From Anaerotignum sp. (lineage in GTDB: Bacteria > Bacillota > Clostridia > Lachnospirales > Anaerotignaceae): 9,916 nucleotides of DNA. The DNA lies in the NCBI GenBank assembly GCA_017442465.1, contig JAFRZQ010000039.1, positions 1 through 9,916 of the forward strand. Direction: 5' to 3'. Shown here one piece after another: positions 6,296-9,916 of the stretch. The notes under the pieces are model-generated. The model saw only the letters and a program-made list of their open reading frames with translations. It did no database searches and was not told the origin of the DNA. How positions within the stretch are numbered: the stretch's first letter is position 1; every line of letters begins with the position of its first letter. A program made the position numbers and the translations under genes.

Positions 6296-6841
6296 TTATT
6301 TTTCCTTCCGGCATTTCTTTTCCATCAGCCAAAGCATCAGCCATGCCGCCACTGTGCCGCAGACAGCCCCGCCCAGCACATCTGTCGGGAAATGCACTCC
6401 CAGATACAGACGGGAAAAACCCATCACTGCCGCAAAAATATAAGCTACGATCCCCCATTTTCTGTTGATGGCATAGATGGCCGTTGCTGCCGCAAAGGAT
6501 GCCGCCGTATGCCCGGAAGGAAAAGATGCATCCCCTACCGGCGGGATGAGGATATCATAATCCAGCAGCACATACGGTCTGGTGCGGTTCACCAGCGGTT
6601 TTAGGATCACATTGCACGCAAGAAAATTCCCCGCCAGAGAAAGCAGCACCATAAGCCCCCGTTTTCTCCAGATTTTATTTTGAAATCCCAGCAACAGAAA
6701 AACGACCCCAATAGCGATCCAGACAAACCCTTTATTGCCCAGTCTGGAAATAAAAATCATCCCATCGTCCAGAACAGGATGTGCAAAGAACTCTTTCAGC
6801 CAGAGCAGCAGCCTGCCGTCCATTTCCAAAAGCCACTCCAT
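6296..6841 (-). CDS. PAP2-family membrane phosphatase
   Basis: This 181-residue integral membrane protein has the three catalytic motifs of the type 2 phosphatidic acid phosphatase superfamily: KPLVNRTRP (Lys81, Arg88, Pro89), FPSGH (Pro108 to His111) and SRLYLGVHFPTD (Ser143, Arg144, nucleophile His150, Asp154). Hydrophobic segments lie at about 40-53, 62-80, 112-124, 129-142 and 156-173. Such proteins dephosphorylate membrane lipids, for example undecaprenyl pyrophosphate, phosphatidic acid or phosphatidylglycerol phosphate, on the outer face of the membrane; the substrate here is not decided by sequence. The start follows a strong AGGAGG site eight bases before the ATG at 6841. It begins 29 bases after the XRE gene stop, so the two form an operon under the palindrome-overlapped promoter. 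A hairpin terminator follows after an intervening stretch of about 35 bases. Confidence 0.93.
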   Translation of the reverse strand: MEWLLEMDGRLLLWLKEFFAHPVLDDGMIFISRLGNKGFVWIAIGVVFLLLGFQNKIWRKRGLMVLLSLAGNFLACNVILKPLVNRTRPYVLLDYDILIPPVGDASFPSGHTAASFAAATAIYAINRKWGIVAYIFAAVMGFSRLYLGVHFPTDVLGGAVCGTVAAWLMLWLMEKKCRKEK

Positions 6842-6870
6842 ATCAGTGACCTCCTTTTATTTTTCTTATT

Positions 6871-7323
6871 TTATCCCTGCAGTTCCCGTTTCATCCGTTC
6901 CAGTACCCGCTCCAGTTCAAAGGATGCCATCAGGCGATGATCTTCCTTATCCAGCAGGCGGAAATGCCCGGAGATCAGGTTCTGCTGAATGCGGAAGCCT
7001 TTTTTCTTCATGATCTCCCGCCACCATACCTTGCCGCCCATGGTTTTGGGATACTGCGGCTCCGCCTCGGCAAAAGCCAATGCCTCCACCAGATCCGTCA
7101 GCTCGCCGCCAAAGGTCTCTTGCAGGATGATACTTTCGCTGAAGATGGCCGCAAATGCTGCCGCTCCTGTCCAGCCCAGAGAACTGCGGCCCTTTTCGAT
7201 CTCTACCAGCGTTTTCTTGGAGATCCCCAGTACTGCCGCCATTTTCTCCTGGGTAAACCCATATTCCTTACGCACAGATTTCAGACTTGCATCCATCTGC
7301 ACTGCAAAATCCTTTTTCGTCAT
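6871..7323 (-). CDS. XRE-family helix-turn-helix regulator
   Basis: This 150-residue soluble protein has an N-terminal XRE/Cro-type helix-turn-helix at about residues 14-60 (VRKEYGFTQEKMAAVLGISKKTLVEIEKG pattern; the recognition helix is about 35-45). The rest (70-150) is unrecognised. It includes a basic, aromatic stretch KVWWREIMKKKGF (98-110) and a charged C-terminal helix (FELERVLERMKREL), which may serve in dimerisation or ligand sensing. The ATG at 7323 follows GGAGGG. The gene is first in an operon with the PAP2 phosphatase. Its promoter has a perfect TTGACA and a -10 inside the palindrome GTGTAATGTTACAC, which fits autorepression. A role in controlling the neighbouring phosphatase, perhaps in response to envelope state, is inference from context. 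Confidence 0.9.
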   Translation of the reverse strand: MTKKDFAVQMDASLKSVRKEYGFTQEKMAAVLGISKKTLVEIEKGRSSLGWTGAAAFAAIFSESIILQETFGGELTDLVEALAFAEAEPQYPKTMGGKVWWREIMKKKGFRIQQNLISGHFRLLDKEDHRLMASFELERVLERMKRELQG

Positions 7324-7341
7324 CCTTCCACCCTCCCTTTT

Positions 7342-7355
7342 GTGTAATGTTACAC
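7342..7355. promoter_or_regulatory. Palindromic operator over the XRE operon -10
   Basis: GTGTAA-TG-TTACAC is a perfect inverted repeat with 6-bp arms and a 2-base centre. It covers the -10 box (7347-7352) of the XRE-PAP2 promoter, as expected for a Cro/XRE repressor that controls its own gene. Confidence 0.65.
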
Positions 7356-7375
7356 TTTCTGAAAGGCTCTGTCAA
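7347..7375 (-). promoter_or_regulatory. XRE-PAP2 operon promoter
   Basis: On the minus strand there is a consensus -35 TTGACA (7370-7375), a 17-base spacer and a -10 TAACAT (7347-7352). The predicted start near 7340 gives a leader of about 17 nt that contains the ribosome binding site. Confidence 0.8.
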
Positions 7376-7381
7376 TTCCAT

Positions 7382-7408
7382 AAAAAAGGACGGCTTTCGC
7401 CGTCCTTT
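7382..7408 (-). terminator. Terminator after the YhcN-like / mini-gene unit
   Basis: On the minus strand, AAAGGACGGC and GCCGTCCTTT (7399-7408 and 7385-7394) pair perfectly around a GAAA tetraloop and run into a T tract at 7382-7387. It insulates the XRE promoter, which begins seven bases before 7382. Confidence 0.93.
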
Positions 7409-7420
7409 CCGTTCTTATTC

Positions 7421-7527
7421 TCAGCCTTTTGCAATTTTGCTTACCAGACCTTCATTTGTAAATGTCAGTTTCACGTCTTTGCCGTTGCCGTCACCGCAGA
7501 CAGAAACAGCGTTAATTTACGCTTCAT
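7421..7527 (-). pseudogene. Tiny gene of about 35 codons with a one-base frameshift
   Basis: An AGGAGG-type ribosome binding site (7536-7541) correctly precedes an ATG at 7527. That frame reads only 18 residues, MKRKLTLFLSAVTATAKT, then stops at 7471. The -1 frame is open from just after the AAA at 7516-7518 to a TGA at 7421, encoding INAVSVCGDGNGKDV, then KLTFTNEGLVSKIAKG, which looks like ordinary protein with balanced composition. One extra A in that A run would join both into a 35-residue peptide. So this is probably a small gene with a one-base deletion, or a sequencing error. The site is not a canonical slippery heptamer, so programmed frameshifting is unlikely. It lies 36 bases after the YhcN-like gene and 13 bases before a terminator. 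I do not recognise the peptide. Confidence 0.5.
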
Positions 7528-7563
7528 AATTTTGACCTCCTTCATGGATTGAAGCATCCTCCG

Positions 7564-7950
7564 TCAGCCTGCCCGTTTCCGTTCCAGATCTTCGATAAGG
7601 CTAACGATATAGCTGTTGGTGGTAATAGAAGTGCTTTCAATGGACGCTTCTGCCTCCATGGCTGCCGCATCTGCTTTTCTTTTGACGGCATCCATTTCAT
7701 TTTGTTCCATCCCCTTCTGCATTCGCAGCCCGATAATGGCCGTGTGTCCTTCCACCACCACTGCCGTGCCAATGACCCCCTCGATCTGATCCAGCCGCAT
7801 TTTTATGGCCAGCGCCCGTTCCTCCGGCGTCTTGTCTCCAACCTCCTGCTCTGCTTTCACAAAATGCAGCTGCTGCTGAGATTCTTCCGTCATTTCCGCC
7901 CTGCACCCCGTCAGAAAAAGCAACATCCCAAATACGATCCATTTTTTCAT
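7564..7950 (-). CDS. YhcN/YlaJ-like lipoprotein
   Basis: This 128-residue protein has a lipoprotein signal: basic MKK, a hydrophobic core and lipobox LTGC with the lipidated Cys at 16. The mature part is charged. Its central segment, DQIEGVIGTAVVVEGHTAI at about 54-72, resembles the ferredoxin-like repeat of the YhcN/YlaJ family of spore or sporulation-associated lipoproteins in Bacillota. A long helical stretch (about 78-100, rich in Ala, Glu, Lys) follows. Signal and lipobox are clear; family membership is by pattern only. The start is set by AAAGGAGG eight bases before the ATG at 7950. It is followed in the same direction by the mini-gene at 7421-7527 and a terminator. Its promoter must lie in the 129-base divergent interval; no convincing vegetative or sporulation promoter could be assigned. 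Confidence 0.75.
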   Translation of the reverse strand: MKKWIVFGMLLFLTGCRAEMTEESQQQLHFVKAEQEVGDKTPEERALAIKMRLDQIEGVIGTAVVVEGHTAIIGLRMQKGMEQNEMDAVKRKADAAAMEAEASIESTSITTNSYIVSLIEDLERKRAG

Positions 7951-7975
7951 CTTTCCCGCCTCCTTTGCCTTTATT

Positions 7976-8018
7976 ATGACAAAAATGCCGAATTCCTATG
8001 AAATGCAGGATTTGTCAT
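7976..8018. repeat. ATGACAAA / TTTGTCAT dyad between divergent genes
   Basis: Perfect 8-bp inverted arms at 7976-7983 and 8011-8018 with 27 bases between them span the control region of the divergent lipoprotein and mini-membrane-protein genes. The arm centres are 35 bases apart. It could be an operator acting on both genes, or chance. Confidence 0.3.
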
Positions 8019-8039
8019 TCATTTTTTCGCCAAAAGGTG

Positions 8040-8045
8040 TATACT
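8040..8045 (+). promoter_or_regulatory. Candidate -10 box for the 53-residue gene
   Basis: TATACT at 8040-8045 lies 34 bases before the start codon, after a TG dinucleotide. No good -35 is found at 16 to 18 bases (the best is TTCATT at 8018-8023), so recognition by an activator-dependent or alternative sigma factor is possible. Confidence 0.4.
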
Positions 8046-8079
8046 GAAAGCAGGAAAAATAAAAAAGGAGGACTTTTTT

Positions 8080-8241
8080 ATGGAAGAAAGAAAACATTAC
8101 CGCATTGCGCTGAATGAATTAAGAGAAAACCCCGACAAAGGCATTTACCTCACCCAGAATGAACTGAAAAAATATGGTATCTTCGCAGGACTGCTCCTGT
8201 TCCTGCTTGGTATTGTTGCCCTTTTCGACCGAAAGCATTAA
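8080..8241 (+). CDS. 53-residue single-pass membrane protein
   Basis: This is the only plus-strand gene. A strong AAGGAGG (8065-8071) precedes the ATG at 8080 by eight bases, and a terminator directly follows the TAA, so the unit is well defined despite its size. The N-terminal half is soluble and charged (MEERKHYRIALNELRENPDK), followed by LTQNELKKYG and one hydrophobic helix at about 33-49 (GIFAGLLLFLLGIVALF), ending in DRKH. Basic residues flank the helix on both sides, so topology is unclear. I do not recognise a family. It is divergent from the YhcN-like lipoprotein and convergent with the lipoprotein operon to the right. Possible roles include a small membrane regulator or an accessory subunit; no toxin-antitoxin partner is visible. 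Confidence 0.8.
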   Translation: MEERKHYRIALNELRENPDKGIYLTQNELKKYGIFAGLLLFLLGIVALFDRKH

Positions 8242-8274
8242 AAAAAGCCTCTGCCATATGGCAGAGGCCTTTTT
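8241..8274. terminator. Bidirectional terminator between convergent genes
   Basis: GCCTCTGCC (8247-8255) and GGCAGAGGC (8260-8268) form a perfect 9-bp stem with an ATAT loop. T5 follows on the plus strand (8270-8274) and T6 on the minus strand (complement of 8241-8246). It serves both the 53-residue gene and the lipoprotein operon. Confidence 0.93.
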
Positions 8275-8305
8275 CATTTCTTAAAAACTATTCTTTATTG
8301 TACAA

Positions 8306-8983
8306 TCAGAAACCGTAATCAGTGATATCCAGGTCTGCCTGAGAAACCACTGCATCGTCTGCATCAGAAGTGAAGTAAATTATGAAGCTGCCTTCATAAT
8401 CAGAGTCTTCCATCACAACATCCCATTCCCAGTAATCGCCGTCTTCCCAGTAAGGAGCGCCCAGCAGGTCTGTTACTTCCGCTTTTGTCATACCGAATTT
8501 CACGCCCAGAATGGATACATTCTGATCTACGGGTTCTTCTGCGTATGTAGCCATGCCGATTCCATCTGCTTCTGCTTCTGTAATGGGCAGAGCGTCTTCC
8601 CCGCCGTTGTAGTAATTAGGGATCACCACATAATCTTCCGCTTCATCCAGGAAAGCATATGCAGAATAGAATTCATCGGCATACAGTTCGATATCACGCA
8701 GAGATTCTTCATTATAGATAGTCCCAGCAGCAGCAGCGATATCATCAAAATCATAAGGCAGTGCTACATTTGTACCCTTGATCATGATAGCTGCATCTGC
8801 CATTTTCAGTGTCAGTTTGCCATCTACCGCTTTTCCAACAGTTCCTGCAGTGCTTTCGCCGCCATTTTCTTCTACCGCAGGTGCCTGTGCCCCGTCATCG
8901 GAGCCACCGCCGCCGCATGCGGGCAGAAGCAGAAGTGCAAATGCCATTGTTGCCATCATTGCTGTTCTCATCATTTTCTTCAT
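8306..8983 (-). CDS. Lipoprotein with BamE/SmpA-like C-terminal motif
   Basis: This 225-residue secreted protein has a signal peptide and lipobox LPAC with Cys23, then a flexible GGGGSDD linker and a low-complexity Ala/Glu/Gly stretch to about residue 50. The mature protein is very acidic. Residues 163-187, FGMTKAEV then DLLGAPYWEDGDYWEW, match the pattern G-x-T-xx-E-V-xx-x-L-G-x-P followed by a tyrosine/tryptophan strand seen in BamE/SmpA-like folds. In Gram-positive bacteria such domains occur in uncharacterised surface lipoproteins, so no role in outer-membrane assembly is implied. The start follows AAAGGGGA before the ATG at 8983. It lies 39 bases after the stop of the upstream propeller-like gene and probably shares its transcript. 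The function is unknown. Confidence 0.8.
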   Translation of the reverse strand: MKKMMRTAMMATMAFALLLLPACGGGGSDDGAQAPAVEENGGESTAGTVGKAVDGKLTLKMADAAIMIKGTNVALPYDFDDIAAAAGTIYNEESLRDIELYADEFYSAYAFLDEAEDYVVIPNYYNGGEDALPITEAEADGIGMATYAEEPVDQNVSILGVKFGMTKAEVTDLLGAPYWEDGDYWEWDVVMEDSDYEGSFIIYFTSDADDAVVSQADLDITDYGF

Positions 8984-9022
8984 ACCAATTTCCCCTTTCT
9001 TTTTTGTTCCACATTTGTCAGC

Positions 9023-9916
9023 TTATCTGAACGACGTACCGCCGCCTTCAGCCTTGCTCATCAGAACTTTGCTGCTGATCATGCCTTCAGCATCAAATTC
9101 ATGGTGTACTGTATAGTCTTTGGATGCATACATTTCCATTTCTTCTGTGGCATCCTTTGTATCCGTCAGTTTCTGCCAGTCTGCTTTATCAACAACAATG
9201 TTATTTGCTGTATAAACACATTCTTCGTCGATCACAAAGCTTGTTTCACGCAGGGGCAGTTCGCTGCCTTCCCACAGGAATGTGTCAGGATCGCTCATAT
9301 CCACTCTGCACAGATATGCCACACCGTCATTGAAATCTGTGTAATACAGATATTTGCCGTCCAGTACGGGAGCATAAGAAGGTGTATATGTGATATTCAG
9401 TTCTTCGCCTGCTGTTGTGTTGTACAGATGCAGAGATTCTTCGTCGGCGTCATCCTGGAATACCATCCAGTCAGCGCAGATGAAATAAGGATAGTAAATT
9501 TCCTTATCCACTACCATTTTCAGATCCTTACCTTCCATATCTGTGGATACGAAATGATAATCTTCATCGGTAAAATACAGTCTGCCGTCATGGATCTGCA
9601 GATAATCGCACATACCTTCATACAGGACTTTCGCGTCGCTACCGTCTGTTTTCACACGGCAAACTGCTTCCCAGTCTCTCAGGTAGTACAGGTAATCCCC
9701 GTCCATGCACAGATACAAAGCAGTACCTTCTTTATCCAGAATCTTTGCTTCATCAAATTCAGGGAAATCCCCTTTCATATGGAACGGCATTGCTGCCAGA
9801 TTGCCATCAAGAGATTCGCTGTGCGTCAGGCCATACAGCACTTCATCTTTTACGAGATAGCGGCCATAATTCATAAAGCTGCTCATTGCCATGGTTTCAT
9901 CTGCATCAAAATCAGG
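9023..9916 (-). CDS. Beta-propeller-like protein, DUF5050-like (5' end beyond window)
   Basis: The frame stays open to the right edge, so the 297 residues seen are the C-terminal part. The ATG at 9892 has no ribosome binding site and the eight codons before it (PDFDADET) read on without a stop, so it is an internal Met. Repeated blade-like units are visible: GDYLYYLRDWEAVCRVKTDG, then GRLYFTDEDYHFVSTDMEG and GKYLYYTDFNDG with AYLCRVDMSD. Each pairs a 'YLYY' or 'LYF' strand with a following '-V-TDG' or '-D-SD' strand, a pattern of DUF5050/TolB-like propellers in Clostridia. Any secretion signal would be off the window. It precedes the lipoprotein at 8306-8983 by 39 bases in an apparent operon; both mature parts are acidic, so a shared extracellular role is possible but unproven. 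Confidence 0.75.
   Translation of the reverse strand, partial: PDFDADETMAMSSFMNYGRYLVKDEVLYGLTHSESLDGNLAAMPFHMKGDFPEFDEAKILDKEGTALYLCMDGDYLYYLRDWEAVCRVKTDGSDAKVLYEGMCDYLQIHDGRLYFTDEDYHFVSTDMEGKDLKMVVDKEIYYPYFICADWMVFQDDADEESLHLYNTTAGEELNITYTPSYAPVLDGKYLYYTDFNDGVAYLCRVDMSDPDTFLWEGSELPLRETSFVIDEECVYTANNIVVDKADWQKLTDTKDATEEMEMYASKDYTVHHEFDAEGMISSKVLMSKAEGGGTSFR

Noticed and set aside
6280..6315. AATGCCGG / CCGGCATT inverted repeat over the PAP2 stop codon
   Set aside because: The 20-base loop is long and no T tract follows. The real terminator is the hairpin at 6213-6261.
7511..7527. Programmed -1 frameshift in the mini-gene
   Set aside because: The phase and bases (CGT AAA TTA) do not form an X-XXY-YYZ slippery heptamer, and no stimulatory hairpin is evident. 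A one-base deletion is simpler.
7973..7978. CATAAT as -10 box for the YhcN-like gene
   Set aside because: Transcription would start inside the ribosome binding site, leaving no usable leader, and no sporulation-type -35 was convincing.

Overview
The window looks like a chromosomal stretch from a low-to-mid GC Bacillota, most likely class Clostridia and possibly near Lachnospiraceae. The evidence is strong AGGAGG-type ribosome binding sites, a pyruvate phosphate dikinase whose residue numbering matches the Clostridium symbiosum enzyme at every catalytic position I could check, a K+-dependent membrane pyrophosphatase, several short lipoproteins, and short GC-stem/U-tract terminators. The family placement is an inference. 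No mobile element, CRISPR array, tRNA or rRNA is visible. All genes but one lie on the minus strand.

Layout, left to right. Positions 1-2381 hold ppdK, cut by the left edge and lacking about its last 80 codons. Positions 2382-2866 are a gene-free regulatory region with a good ppdK promoter, five copies of a GTGGG(A/T)C heptamer, two TTTGCCAAA repeats and the hppA terminator. Positions 2867-4846 hold hppA, a membrane pyrophosphatase with a roughly 256-nt untranslated leader and a recognisable promoter near 5109-5138. Positions 5265-6191 hold an AEC-family permease. Positions 6296-7323 hold a two-gene operon of an XRE-type regulator and a PAP2-family membrane phosphatase, with a -10 box inside a perfect palindrome. 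Positions 7421-7950 hold a YhcN/YlaJ-like lipoprotein followed by a very small gene that appears to carry a one-base frameshift. Positions 8080-8241 hold the only plus-strand gene, a 53-residue membrane protein. It shares a bidirectional terminator with a convergent operon (8306-9916) of a lipoprotein with a BamE-like C-terminal motif and a beta-propeller-like protein that runs off the right edge.

The clearest functional link is between ppdK and hppA. PPDK interconverts pyruvate + ATP + Pi with PEP + AMP + PPi, and HppA hydrolyses PPi to drive ion export, so together they can tie glycolytic PPi turnover to membrane energisation. They are separate transcription units by sequence, each with its own promoter. 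A GTGGGAC heptamer lies on the hppA transcription start, and five copies of the same motif family lie upstream of ppdK, which raises the possibility of a shared regulator.

I did not find a clearly new multi-gene system. The observations most worth checking are the shared GTGGGWC motif, a promoter for the AEC permease nested inside the terminator hairpin of the preceding operon, the likely self-regulated XRE-PAP2 operon, the frameshifted mini-gene at 7421-7527, and the unannotated 53-residue membrane protein at 8080-8241.
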